Source: Shinella zoogloeoides (GTDB lineage Bacteria > Pseudomonadota > Alphaproteobacteria > Rhizobiales > Rhizobiaceae). From it: a stretch of 64,000 nt of DNA. Location: positions 561,001 to 625,000 of the forward strand of contig NZ_CP131130.1 in the NCBI RefSeq assembly GCF_033705735.1, in the 5' to 3' direction. The position numbers were made by a program, and so were the translations under genes. The notes below the pieces were generated by a model. That model did not search any database and had not been told where the DNA came from. It saw only the letters and a program-made list of their open reading frames with translations. Shown here piece after piece: positions 9,095 through 18,504 of the stretch (position 1 is its first letter; each line of letters begins with the position of its first letter).

Positions 9095-9516
9095 CATTTG
9101 GTTTATAGATCATGGCCGGAATTTGAGTATCCACTGAATTTCAGCGGATAGATTGAAGGCGTGAAAGCTCTTTCTGTGCTTTGTCAAAATAATACTGGAC
9201 AATCAAACCGGGAATGATATTTCAGGCGAAGTAAAGCATTCCGGTTGATTTAGCGCCTGCATCGATTTCCTGTCTAAGTTGAGTTCCTGCCGTAGTCGCG
9301 CGAATGCGGTATTGATGACGGCAAGAGAATCGCTGAAAACAGCGGCCGCTGTAGTGAAAAGTTATATTGGCGTAAAATGCCGCTGTTTCGAACGTCATCG
9401 TTCGCGCGAGCATCGTTTTGCCACATAATCAGCTCGAAGTAAGGCTTTATCCGGAATTCAGGAACGCGGTCGTCAGCAGCGCTTTCGACTACAACGATAT
9501 CCGACAGGAGAAAGAA
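9095..9516. other. 422-base intergenic region before the MucR-family gene
   Basis: No gene seen. It is richer in A+T than its surroundings. At 9128-9150 an imperfect palindrome, TATCCACTGAA-T-TTCAGCGGATA, could be the end hairpin of the mrp transcript, though no T-tract follows it. MucR/Ros genes usually repress themselves through AT-rich upstream sites, so the region 9180-9500 probably holds the promoter and operators; I cannot pick out a specific site. Confidence 0.5.
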
Positions 9517-9954
9517 ATGACAGAAACAACCCTTGGCGCCGGCTCCAATCTTCTCGTCGAGCTTACTGCCGATATCGTTGCGGCCTATGTCGGCAACCAT
9601 GTCGTGCCGGTCTCGGAGCTGCCGGGCCTGATCGCCGACGTGCATGCGGCGCTCAACAACACCACGCAGCCCGTCGCCACCGTCGAGGCGCCCGTCGCCG
9701 CCGAGAAGCCGAAGCCGCCGGTGCCGGTGAAGAAGTCCGTGCAGAACGACTACATCATCTGCCTCGAGGACGGCCAGAAGTTCAAGTCGCTCAAGCGCCA
9801 CCTGATGACCCATTACGGCATGACCCCGGAAGAATACCGCGAGAAGTGGGACCTGCCGGCCGATTACCCGATGGTCGCCCCCGCCTATGCCGAGGCCCGC
9901 TCGCGTCTCGCCAAGGAAATGGGCCTCGGCCAGCGCCGCAAGGCCGGCAAGTAA
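9517..9954 (+). CDS. MucR/Ros-family transcriptional regulator
   Basis: A 145-residue member of the Ros/MucR family, global repressors of exopolysaccharide, motility and cell-cycle genes in rhizobia. The N-terminal helices ([19 protein letters not shown]) mediate oligomerisation. The C-terminal zinc-finger-like domain has [18 protein letters not shown] followed by [14 protein letters not shown] and the basic tail [10 protein letters not shown]. Classical Ros has a second zinc ligand Cys where this protein has Asp (CLEDG rather than CLxCG), so it binds zinc through Cys-Asp-His-His or not at all, as reported for some family members. The ATG at 9517 follows CAGGAGAAAG. It resembles MucR but paralogues exist, so no symbol is given. 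Confidence 0.92.
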   Translation: MTETTLGAGSNLLVELTADIVAAYVGNHVVPVSELPGLIADVHAALNNTTQPVATVEAPVAAEKPKPPVPVKKSVQNDYIICLEDGQKFKSLKRHLMTHYGMTPEEYREKWDLPADYPMVAPAYAEARSRLAKEMGLGQRRKAGK

Positions 9955-9985
9955 TCCAGCTTACTTAGCCTGCTGCCAGTCCAAG

Positions 9986-10009
9986 GGCCGGTGCCGTGAG
10001 GCGCCGGCC
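9986..10009. other. GC-rich hairpin after the MucR-family gene
   Basis: GGCCGGTGCC-GTGA-GGCGCCGGCC forms a nearly perfect stem 30 bases after the stop codon. There is no following T-tract, so it is a weak candidate for transcript end or RNA stabilisation. A further stretch at about 10037-10070 (CTCGTCATGCGCGGGCCCG...) resembles a repeat common in alphaproteobacterial intergenic DNA. Confidence 0.4.
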
Positions 10010-10125
10010 TGATGCTGCCGGCCAGACCAAAATCTTCCCTCGTCATGCGCGGGCCCGACCCGAGCATCCACAAACCTCGGACTCAACGCCGGGGATCGCG
10101 ACGGGAACGAGGGGGCCGATGATCC

Positions 10126-10155
10126 AAGGCCGGAGCCGCAAGGCTCCGGCCTTTT
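10126..10155 (+). terminator. Rho-independent terminator
   Basis: Stem AAGGCCGGAGCC-GCAA-GGCTCCGGCCTT followed by TT, i.e. a 12-base perfect stem with a four-base GNRA-like loop and a short T-tract. It would stop transcription arriving from the MucR-family gene. The remainder of the 9955-10350 gap contains no gene. Confidence 0.75.
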
Positions 10156-10350
10156 GCGTTGCGGAGACGCCGGCAAGGCCGTGTCTTTCGCGCAAAGCTT
10201 CGCAAGGGAAAAGGAATATAAGCCTATATCGGGGATGCCTGTCACAAATATATGAAGAAATTCAACGGATGATTGCGCCAGGGTGCTTCATTCATCCTCG
10301 CACATCCTCTAGGGTGTATGAATAAATTCCTATCAACGGAGTGGCCAGTC

Positions 10351-10833
10351 ATGCACCAGTTCATCGTTTCCCAGAGACGGTCGTCCCGAGCGGTTCCACC
10401 TTCCGCCGGCCCCGCGCCGGAAGTCAAGGGCGCCGGATCCGGCATGGAGCCGGGCGAGGGGACGCGTGCCGCCCGCCGGACGATGGCCGTGCGGGAGCCG
10501 CCGACGGTGCCGGCGCCCGTCGCCTGCCGCATCGTGCGCCGGCTCGTTCTGGAGATGACGGCCCTTGCGGGCGACCGGCCGCTCTGGCGCCGCGACAGCC
10601 GGCGCACCACCTGCCATGTGCGCCAGATCGCCATGTATGTCTCCCACGTCGTGCTGCGGCTTTCGCTCTCGGAGATCGGCATGGCCTTCGGCCGCGACCG
10701 CACCACGGTCGGCCATGCCTGCAACGTGGTGGAGGATCGCCGCGACGATGCCGCCTTCGACGCCTTCGTCTCGGCCATCGAGCGCGTCGTCCTTTCGGTG
10801 TTCGGCCCGGCGGGGATCGGCAGCCATGAGTGA
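10351..10833 (+). CDS. Orphan DnaA domain-IV-like DNA-binding protein
   Basis: A 160-residue protein whose C-terminal part matches the DNA-binding domain IV of the replication initiator DnaA: RQIAMYVSHVVLRLSLSEIG at 91-110, then FGRDRTTVGHACNVVE at 113-128, the helix-turn-helix block that contacts DnaA boxes. The AAA+ ATPase domain of DnaA is absent, and the first 55 residues are low-complexity. It may therefore bind DnaA-box-like sites as a regulator or competitor rather than initiate replication; this is inference. I chose the ATG at 10351 because GGAG lies nine bases upstream. Its stop overlaps the start of the DUF6456 gene by eight bases, so the two are one operon. Confidence 0.75.
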   Translation: MHQFIVSQRRSSRAVPPSAGPAPEVKGAGSGMEPGEGTRAARRTMAVREPPTVPAPVACRIVRRLVLEMTALAGDRPLWRRDSRRTTCHVRQIAMYVSHVVLRLSLSEIGMAFGRDRTTVGHACNVVEDRRDDAAFDAFVSAIERVVLSVFGPAGIGSHE

Positions 10834-11626
10834 CGCGACCGCACGGAAGAATGCCGTCGACCTTGCAAAGCTCCTGCGCTTCCTGCTGGCGGCCGGCGAA
10901 GCGCGCCTCGAGGGCGAGGGCACGCTTGCCGCTGCCGGCGGCAGGGCGCAGTCCGTCTCCCCCGCGATCTTCGGGGAGGCCCTCAGCCTCGGCCTCGTCC
11001 GCCGCGACGGGAACCTGCTGGCGGCGACGCCGGAGGCGCGCGCGCATCTGCGCCGCCGGCTCTGCGAGGCGGAAACGCCCTTCGCCGGCCAGCACCGGGA
11101 TATCGAGGAGGTCGTCGTGCTGCGTGACGGCGTGCGCGAAAAGGCGCTCGCCAACCGCCTCGAATCGCCGCTGGCGGGCCTTTCCCGGCTGAAGGAGAAG
11201 TCGGGCGACGCCTACCTTCCGGAAAGCGCGCTCGCCGCGGGCGAACGGCTGCACGCCGATTTCACCCGCGGCGGCCTCCAGCCGCGCATGACCATGTCCT
11301 GGGAGCCGCGCATCGCCGGCCGCCAGAAGGGCGAGGCCGGCGCGTCGCGCGACCTTACCGACACGGCGCTCGCCGCGCGCCTGCGCGTCGCCCGCGCCAT
11401 CGAGGCGATGGGCCCCGAACTCTCGGGCGTCGCCCTCGACGTCTGCTGCTTCATGAAGGGGCTGGAAACCGTGGAACGGGAACGCCAATGGCCCGCCCGC
11501 TCCGCAAAACTCCTCCTGCGCGCCTCCCTGATGGCGCTCGCCCGGCACTATGCCCCGCCTGCCGCCGGTGAGCGACGGGCACATGCCTGGGGAACGGAAG
11601 GGTATCGGCCGGAACTGCCGCGCTGA
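10826..11626 (+). CDS. DUF6456-domain protein
   Basis: A 266-residue cytoplasmic protein. Residues from about 85 to 255 contain the block ESPLAGLSRLKEKSG, then GERLHADFTRGGLQPRMTMSW and VALDVCCFMKGLETVERERQWP, which identify the alphaproteobacterial DUF6456 family. These are predicted DNA-interacting or helix-turn-helix-like proteins of unknown function, often found beside the orphan DnaA domain-IV gene as here. The overlap of eight bases with the preceding gene indicates coupled translation. An RIME element begins five bases after its stop. Confidence 0.75.
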   Translation: MSDATARKNAVDLAKLLRFLLAAGEARLEGEGTLAAAGGRAQSVSPAIFGEALSLGLVRRDGNLLAATPEARAHLRRRLCEAETPFAGQHRDIEEVVVLRDGVREKALANRLESPLAGLSRLKEKSGDAYLPESALAAGERLHADFTRGGLQPRMTMSWEPRIAGRQKGEAGASRDLTDTALAARLRVARAIEAMGPELSGVALDVCCFMKGLETVERERQWPARSAKLLLRASLMALARHYAPPAAGERRAHAWGTEGYRPELPR

Positions 11627-11630
11627 GATT

Positions 11631-11774
11631 CGCCCCTCGCCCTGACCCTCTCCGTCAGGCAGGGAGAGGGGACGTGCCCCACGCATGGTTATTGGCTAGG
11701 GAAAACGGTGCGGCATATCCCCTTCGCCCCGCTTGCGGGGAGAAGGTGGCCGGCAGGCCGGATGAGGGGCAAGG
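11631..11774. repeat. RIME1-type element, full-length copy
   Basis: About 144 bases with two different palindromic ends (CCCTCTCC...GGAGAGGG and CTTCGCCCCGC...GCGGGGAGAAG) around a conserved centre (GACGTGCCCCACGCATGG... and ...GGTGCGGCATATCC). It is an inverted copy of 16021-16163 and a homologue of 46441-46580. It lies between the convergent DUF6456 and sufE genes. Confidence 0.85.
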
Positions 11775-11828
11775 GGCCTCGCCTCTCCAAAGAGAGCAGG
11801 ACCGTTACCCGCCTTCGGGCAAGCCTCC

Positions 11829-12248
11829 CTAAGCCGCCACCTGCATCGCCGCCTCTTCCCGGATGCGGCGCACCATCGAGCGCAGGCCGTTGGCGCGCTG
11901 GGAGGAGAGGTGTTCGACGAGGCCGATCGTGTTGAAGGTGTCGATGGCGTCGAGGGCGGCGATTTCGGAGGCATGCCTGCCGGAATAGATGGCGAGCACG
12001 ATGGCGACGAGGCCGCGCACGATATGGGCATCCGAATCGCCTTCGAAGGTCATCACCGGGTCGGCGCCGCCCGCGCTGTGGCTGACGAGCCAGACCTGGC
12101 TGGCGCAACCCTGCACCTTGTTGGCCGCGGTGCGCTGGTCTTCCGGCAGGTCCGGCAGCGCCTTGCCGAGCTCGATGACATAGCGGTAGCGGTCCTCCCA
12201 TTCGTCGAGGAAGGCGAAGTCGTCGATGATCTCTTGCAGCGTGGCCAT
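11829..12248 (-). CDS. sufE: SufE-like cysteine desulfuration protein
   Basis: SufE accepts sulfur from the cysteine desulfurase SufS and passes it to the SufBCD scaffold during iron-sulfur cluster assembly. The 139-residue product has the active-site loop NKVQGCASQVWL with C48 as the sulfur-accepting cysteine. The later AIVLAIYSGRHASEIAALD segment is also typical. I chose the ATG at 12248 (MATLQEIIDDF), which matches the family N-terminus; a longer frame upstream adds 17 residues without support. It is transcribed towards an RIME element and away from the DUF5330 gene. No suf operon is seen nearby. Confidence 0.9.
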   Translation of the reverse strand: MATLQEIIDDFAFLDEWEDRYRYVIELGKALPDLPEDQRTAANKVQGCASQVWLVSHSAGGADPVMTFEGDSDAHIVRGLVAIVLAIYSGRHASEIAALDAIDTFNTIGLVEHLSSQRANGLRSMVRRIREEAAMQVAA

Positions 12249-12321
12249 GTTCGTTCCGTCCGGGCTATCGCCTTCCATATAGGCGAGCCGGCCGGCCATT
12301 TGAACCGCAAACCGCCGCGCG

Positions 12322-12361
12322 CAAAAAGAAACGCCGCAGGGAACGGGTCCATGCGGCGGTT
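12322..12361 (-). terminator. Rho-independent terminator of the DUF5330 gene
   Basis: Read on the minus strand, AACCGCCGCA and TGCGGCGTT form a nine-base stem around a 13-base loop, followed by TTCTTTTTG. It lies 80 bases beyond the stop of the DUF5330 gene and upstream of sufE, so it separates these two transcripts. Confidence 0.7.
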
Positions 12362-12443
12362 GCTAGGCAACGAGTGAGGCAGGCAGAAACTTGGGAAGCA
12401 ATGCCGCAAAGGCTGCGGGATCGCGGCTTGGAAGGGGGCGGCG

Positions 12444-12863
12444 TCAGCCCTTGTGGTCGGGACGGCGGGTCGGCACGGCGATGGTGCCGGTGATGACCTC
12501 GTCGTCGGCATCGATCTTCGCGACGGCCGGAAGCGGCTGGTTCAGCGCTTCCTTCTTTGCCGGCTCGGCAGAGGCGACGTCCTCGTCGGCGAACTGGGTG
12601 TCGAGGAACTGGTAGGCGATGCGGGCGCCTTCACGGGCCCGGTGGCCGAGGGCGACGAAGGTCTCGCTGCCCTTCTGGCAGACATCCGGCTTTTCGGCGC
12701 ACATGCCGGTCACATAGTTGAGCGCCTCGCTGGCGGCGCTGAACGTGTCGCCGATCTCGACGCTCGGCCCTTTGCTCAGCTTGTCGGAGGATTCCGGGTC
12801 CAGGAAGGGGAGCAGGACCAGAACCAGTGAGAACCAGAACGTTCCCTTGATCAGAAACCACAT
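12444..12863 (-). CDS. DUF5330-domain membrane-anchored protein
   Basis: A 139-residue protein with an N-terminal hydrophobic helix (LIKGTFWFSLVLVLLPFLDP, about 4-23) that anchors it to the inner membrane or acts as a signal. The motif IGDTFSAASEALNYVTGMC with CAEKPDVCQKGSETF identifies the DUF5330 family of Rhizobiales. The two cysteines in this block are spaced to form a disulfide. The function is unknown. I chose the ATG at 12863, which has GAGGA upstream and gives the hydrophobic start expected for the family. Confidence 0.8.
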   Translation of the reverse strand: MWFLIKGTFWFSLVLVLLPFLDPESSDKLSKGPSVEIGDTFSAASEALNYVTGMCAEKPDVCQKGSETFVALGHRAREGARIAYQFLDTQFADEDVASAEPAKKEALNQPLPAVAKIDADDEVITGTIAVPTRRPDHKG

Positions 12864-13336
12864 TGCTTGCCATCCTCGTTGGTGCCCCGGCGTCTTGCGG
12901 CCGTCGGCTCGTTTGGTCCTTGGCGAACCGTTGATGCGAGAATAGGGGCCGGAAGGAAATTCCCCTTTGCAGGAATCGTTCGGGTTTTGCCCAGTTTTGA
13001 TTAAAATGCGATCTATTTCGCACTTTACCGGCATTTGCGGCAGATTTTAGCGATCCGCGTTAAGGATGATGGCGCGCCATCGGGGTCCAAGCTGCCGGAA
13101 TGCCGGGAAGGGGGCGGCAGGGGCCTTGCCCCAAAAGTTAATATGAACAGAAAAATGCCGCAAAATGAGGCGCTTACGCCCCGTTAACCACGCCGGACGA
13201 ATGGCCGTTGGATTGCCCCGAAATGGGACTTTTGGGCCTTTTTCGCCCGCTTGCGGCCCCTGCCGTTTATCCTTTCCTTAAGTCGCCGATGCGATTTTGA
13301 CCTCACAGAAAAGAACATGAACGGCAGGGTTTTGCG
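12864..13336. other. 473-base intergenic region
   Basis: Divergent upstream region between the DUF5330 gene and the histidine kinase. It should hold both promoters, but I find no convincing -35/-10 pair. Several short GC hairpins (for example GGGGCGGCAGGGGCCTTGCCCC near 13111-13132) and two TTAA half-sites (13186, 13279) are present. No gene longer than a few codons is plausible. Confidence 0.5.
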
Positions 13337-14864
<1,528 letters not shown>

Positions 14865-14893
<29 letters not shown>

Positions 14894-15596
14894 GCGGCGG
14901 CCCCAGGGCCAGGCCCGCAAGGGCGGGTCTCGCGGGCGCAGCCAGCCGCAGCGCCGGCCGAATATGGTGATCGCCGGGCTTTCCGCCCTCGGCGGGCTCG
15001 CCGCGCGCCATCCGGGCGTGATCGGCGGCGTCTCGGCCTTCGTCGTCGTCTTCTCCTTCGTGGCGGCCAATGCGCTCTGGTACCAGCCGGGCGGCCATCC
15101 GTCGCCGTTCCTGAAGACCCGCTCGGCCGACAATTCCCTCGGCTTCACCGCCACCCGGCCGGAGCCGCACGACCAGACGACCTTCGTCATCGAGCGACTG
15201 GAGGAGGGCGAGGCCCTGCCGGAAGTCACCGACGTCACCCCCGCCGAACGCCCCTTCGACGAGGTGGCGAGCCTCATCGAGAAGCAGCCCGCCACGGCGG
15301 CGGGCACGCAGGCGAGCGCCAAGGACGAGGCCGACCCGGTCGCCGCCGCCATCCTGCGCGCCGAGGCCGATCCCGGCGTCACCTCGGCGGTCGCAAGGCC
15401 CGCGCCGAGCGAACTGGTGATGCAGATCCAGAAGGGCCTCAGCAACATCGCCTATGCCGACATCGCCGTCGACGGCCTGATCGGCGAGAAGACGCGCACC
15501 GCGATCCGCCATTTCGAGAAGCATTACCGCCTTCCGGTTACCGGCGAGCCGAACGAGCACGTCCTCGCCAAGCTCAAGGACATCGGCGCGCTGTAG
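14865..15596 (+). CDS. Membrane-anchored peptidoglycan-binding-domain protein
   Basis: A 243-residue protein. A basic Arg/Gln/Gly-rich N-terminus (about 1-33) is followed by one transmembrane helix (VIGGVSAFVVVFSFVAANALW, about 50-70), an acidic Pro/Ala-rich stretch, and a C-terminal PG_binding_1 domain (VMQIQKGLSNIAYADIAVDG, then IGEKTRTAIRHFEKHYRLPVTG). It should sit in the inner membrane and touch the cell wall. I chose the ATG at 14865 because AAGGA lies ten bases upstream. The gene overlaps the 3' end of the kinase gene, so both are likely cotranscribed, which links the kinase to envelope or division functions. Confidence 0.8.
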
Positions 15597-15620
15597 CGCC
15601 CGCCGCGTGAGGCCCCGGAC

Positions 15621-15992
15621 ATGCGCCTTCGCACCGATATCTTCGTCTCCGCCCTGATGCGCCGGGTCTTCGCCCGCGGCGATTTCGCCGCCGTGGAGGC
15701 CAAGGGCGCGGAGGAGGCGGGGGCGGTCTTCGTGCGGCAGATATTCCGCGACGGCACGGAAAGTCTCCACGCGCCCGCCCCGCAAAGTTTCTTCGACGAG
15801 GACGACAGTGGCCGGCGGCTCTTCGAAACGCGGCTGGATCGGGTGGAGGCGACCGCGGTCACCGACGCCGTGGCGCGCGAACGCCGCTTCGACGGCGATC
15901 TCTGGGTGGTCTCCATCGAGACGGACGATCTCGGCGATCTCATCGCGTTCGCCGGGGAGGAGCCGAAGGATGACGGGTTCTTCCGGCGATAG
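15621..15992 (+). CDS. DUF1491 family protein
   Basis: A 123-residue cytoplasmic protein beginning RLRTDIFVSALMRRVF, the family start, with a central VEAKGAEEAGAVFVRQIFRDG and a terminal DLWVVSIETDD segment. DUF1491 is confined to alphaproteobacteria and has no established function. The gene starts 24 bases after the peptidoglycan-binding-protein gene in the same direction and is probably the last gene of that operon. An RIME element follows 29 bases downstream. Confidence 0.85.
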   Translation: MRLRTDIFVSALMRRVFARGDFAAVEAKGAEEAGAVFVRQIFRDGTESLHAPAPQSFFDEDDSGRRLFETRLDRVEATAVTDAVARERRFDGDLWVVSIETDDLGDLIAFAGEEPKDDGFFRR

Positions 15993-16020
15993 AGGAGGGT
16001 GGCCTCCGATGTTGGCGATG

Positions 16021-16163
16021 CGCCCCTCATCCGGCCTGCCGGCCACCTTCTCCCCACAAGCGGGGCGAAGGAGATATGCCGCACCGGTTTCCCAAATAAC
16101 TACCGTGCGTGGGGCACGTCCCCTCTCTCCGCTTGCGGGGAGAGGGTTAGGGTGAGGGGCAAG
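16021..16163. repeat. RIME1-type element, full-length copy
   Basis: Same 143-base mosaic as 11631-11774 in opposite orientation: the CGCCCCTCATCCGGCCTGCC arm, palindrome CTTCTCCCC...GGGGCGAAGG, a conserved centre around ATATGCCGCACCGG and GTGGGGCACGTCCC, and a second palindrome CTCTCCGC...GCGGGGAGAG. The centre is better conserved than the flanks, which is how I recognised the element. Confidence 0.85.
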
Positions 16164-16265
16164 CCTCCGCATGACGCCTGTTCCGCCGGGAACAGCGGCC
16201 CACATCCGGCCATGGGAAAAGCAAGGCACACAGGCAGCGGCCTGTGCAAACCCCTGGAGAGACCC

Positions 16266-16397
16266 ATGCTGATCGTGCTGCCTGCCCTCGCACTGCTGAT
16301 TTCGGGAATGTTCGTGCTGATGACGCTGGCCGCGCTTTCGGGCGGGCGGGACGAGGAAGCTGCGGTCCGCGCGCCGGTGCGGCGCCGGGTGTTTTGA
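16266..16397 (+). CDS. Small membrane protein (43 residues)
   Basis: A very short gene encoding one hydrophobic helix (LIVLPALALLISGMFVLMTLAAL, given here as residues 2-24) and a basic tail with RAPVRRRVF. A GGAGAG ribosome site lies six bases before the ATG. Single-helix proteins like this are easily missed. I see no family match and no partner gene; the convergent DUF2336 gene ends seven bases downstream. It could be a chance frame. Confidence 0.45.
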   Translation: MLIVLPALALLISGMFVLMTLAALSGGRDEEAAVRAPVRRRVF

Positions 16398-16404
16398 GGG
16401 GGCG

Positions 16405-17319
16405 TCAGCCGGCGGCGCTCTGCCGGCCCGGTCCTGGGAATGCGTCCCGATGCGCCTGCCCCCTGGCCGGGGCATCGTCGCCATTGGCGGCCTTCGGCAG
16501 GCCGTCGCCGTTCGTGTAGCGGTCCGCCCTCTGCCAGCTCTCGACCCGGCGGGTCGCCTCGGCGGGGTCGAGCGAGGCGATGAGCGTCTCGGCGCCGCCT
16601 TCGGCCAGATGCGGATAGATCGTCCTCAACACGAAGAGGCCGTCGGCCTCCGCCACGCCGAGCGCCAGCAGCGTTTCGCCGAGCTGCCGGCCCGAGACAT
16701 CGAGAAGGATGCGTTCGGAAAGCCACTGGCTGGACGCGAGCGCATCGGCGAGCGTCACCGCGATCATGCCGATATCGCCCGAGCGCGCGAATCGCACGAA
16801 CAGCGCCTGATGGATCTCGCTCGCCGGCACCAGCCTGACGGGCGCCTCGGCGGCGGGCGTCGCCGCGCGCACGAGCGCGCGCAATTCCGCACGGATTTCC
16901 TCTTCCCGCTCCAGCCGCGCGGCCTCGCGAAGGGCCTCCGCGCGGTCCTCGCCGGTCCTGCGGCTGGCGTGCTCCTGGTGGGTGCCGACCAGCGCCTCGA
17001 TGACGGCGGGCGAAAGATCGTCGCGCCGGCCGATGGCGCGGGCATGGTCCGGGCCGGTGGCGCGCAGGATGTCGAGCAGCGTGCCGTCGGTTATCGCCTT
17101 CGAGCCCATCAGGAAGATGGCCGCGATGCCGATCGGCTGATGCGCGATGAACAGGGCGGTTTCCTGCGGCACCTGCGGGCAGCGCGACAGGGCGGCGACG
17201 GCCTGCCGGCGTGCTTCATCGCTGGAAGCGGCATAGAGCTGTTCGAAAAGTTCGCCGAACTGGACGAGATCCGACCGCGACGGAAAACGCAGGCTCTCGA
17301 AGCTGGAAACCGTGGCCAT
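16405..17319 (-). CDS. DUF2336-domain protein
   Basis: A 304-residue cytoplasmic protein of the alphaproteobacterial DUF2336 family, built of repeated helices. Segments such as LFEQLYAASSDEARRQAVAAL, VPQETALFIAHQPIGIAAIF and EALVGTHQEHASRRTGEDR are typical. No catalytic motif is visible; the helical repeats suggest protein binding. I chose the ATG at 17319 (MATVSSFESL) because AAGGACA lies upstream; the frame extends 38 codons further without family resemblance. The region in front carries TTAACC-type half-sites near 17467 that resemble half of a CtrA box. Confidence 0.75.
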   Translation of the reverse strand: MATVSSFESLRFPSRSDLVQFGELFEQLYAASSDEARRQAVAALSRCPQVPQETALFIAHQPIGIAAIFLMGSKAITDGTLLDILRATGPDHARAIGRRDDLSPAVIEALVGTHQEHASRRTGEDRAEALREAARLEREEEIRAELRALVRAATPAAEAPVRLVPASEIHQALFVRFARSGDIGMIAVTLADALASSQWLSERILLDVSGRQLGETLLALGVAEADGLFVLRTIYPHLAEGGAETLIASLDPAEATRRVESWQRADRYTNGDGLPKAANGDDAPARGQAHRDAFPGPGRQSAAG

Positions 17320-17895
17320 CAATACGATGTCCTTCGGCCGCCCGGCTTGCGGTCTCTCCAGTTCGCGAAACCTGTCCGCCACGAAACACCTGTCATCCCC
17401 GGACCGGCAGCCCCCTGCCGATCCCCATATCACTCATGAAAAGTAGAGGAAAAACCTTAGCGAGCCGTTAACCTTGCCTTTTCGTAAACGATAGCGAATA
17501 CAAACAGCTATACTGTCCGGAACCGGGATTTTCCGGGTGTGCCGGCCGATTGGCGCCGGCTTTGCGCGGGCGGCATTCGTTGTTGCCCTGCTTCATGCTA
17601 GAGTGGTGAAACGACGATGCCGAGCCTGCTGTGGGTTCCGGGGAAAACGGGGACATTCACCGCTTTCACGTATTTAAGGCCATACTAATGCCCAACTTGC
17701 CCGTTTTTTCCGGTCTTGCGCGCACCGCCTTGTCCTGCGTTTTACCCACGGCCGTTTCCCGTGCGGTTTCGGAGTAGCGCTTGAAGAAAGGCCGGCCTTT
17801 GCCGGTCCCCTTTCCACCGGGCGCGCATTCAGCGCTACATCTTAACGGGAATTTTAGGAATGACTGATAGACGTCTCGTAAACGGAGACACTCTC
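17320..17895. other. 576-base intergenic region
   Basis: Divergent region between the DUF2336 gene and the secreted protein at 17896. No gene is supported. TTAACCTTGCCTTTT at 17468-17482 is close to the CtrA consensus TTAA-N7-TTAA. GCCGGCCGATTGGCGCCGGC (near 17540) and the AGGCCGGCCTTTGCCGG region (near 17790) can form hairpins. The latter lies about 100 bases before the next gene and could belong to its leader. Confidence 0.45.
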
Positions 17896-18363
17896 ATGAA
17901 GCCGATCGCCAGCACTGCTCGCATTGCATCCATCGCCCTGGTCGCACTTGCGACGACGACCGCCACGGCAATGGCCGTGTCGGGGACGGGGGCCTTCTAC
18001 ACGGTCGGCAATGACCACGGTGGCATGATCGTCGATTATGCCCTCAAGGCGGCTCAACTCGAACAGACGGGGCAGCCGGTGAAATTCAGCGGCCGCTGCG
18101 ATTCCGCCTGCACCATCTATCTCGGCCTCAACCAGGAGCAGCTTTGCGTGACGCCCGCCGCGCGCTTCGGCTTCCACCTGCCGTTCGGCAGCTCCTCGCA
18201 GGGCAACAGGGTCGCCGCGACCTATCTGCTGAAGAAGTATCCGCGCTGGGTTCTCGGCTGGCTGAGGGACAATGGCGGGCTGAACCGCAATCTCAAGGTC
18301 ATGCCCTATGAATATGTCAGCCAGCATATCAGGCCCTGCGGAACGCAGACCACGGATTTGTAA
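17896..18363 (+). CDS. Secreted protein resembling COG3904 (ClpP/crotonase-like fold)
   Basis: A 155-residue protein with a signal peptide (about 1-28, ending ATAMA). The mature part has VKFSGRCDSACTIYLGL (about 65-81) and LCVTPAARFGFHLPFG. The pattern C-x-SAC followed by an FGFH motif recalls the COG3904 group of predicted periplasmic proteins with a ClpP-like fold, where the Ser and the later His would be catalytic candidates. This assignment is from memory and not certain. I prefer the ATG at 17896, with GGAG upstream, because it gives a clean signal peptide; another ATG at 17860 is in frame. A strong terminator follows at 18430. Confidence 0.65.
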   Translation: MKPIASTARIASIALVALATTTATAMAVSGTGAFYTVGNDHGGMIVDYALKAAQLEQTGQPVKFSGRCDSACTIYLGLNQEQLCVTPAARFGFHLPFGSSSQGNRVAATYLLKKYPRWVLGWLRDNGGLNRNLKVMPYEYVSQHIRPCGTQTTDL

Positions 18364-18429
18364 AACGGCAGGCGGCCGGAGCGGGAACGCTTGCGACCGG
18401 GCTGGTTGACATGGAATGAACAACGCATG

Positions 18430-18463
18430 AGGCCAAGGGAGCGCTGCTCCCTTGGCCTTTTTC
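18430..18463 (+). terminator. Rho-independent terminator
   Basis: AGGCCAAGGGAGC-GCT-GCTCCCTTGGCCT followed by TTTT: a perfect 13-base stem with a three-base loop and a T-tract. It ends the transcript of the secreted protein at 17896. The minus-strand repeat protein ends 42 bases further on. Confidence 0.9.
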
Positions 18464-18504
18464 GTTTCGAGGTTCAAGCAACGACCGTTGCTGCGGTTCC
18501 TTGC

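Noticed and set aside
10270..10345. Possible operator ATTCATCC...GTGTATGAAT before the DnaA domain-IV gene.
   Set aside because: The arms match only in part and no regulator or promoter could be tied to it.
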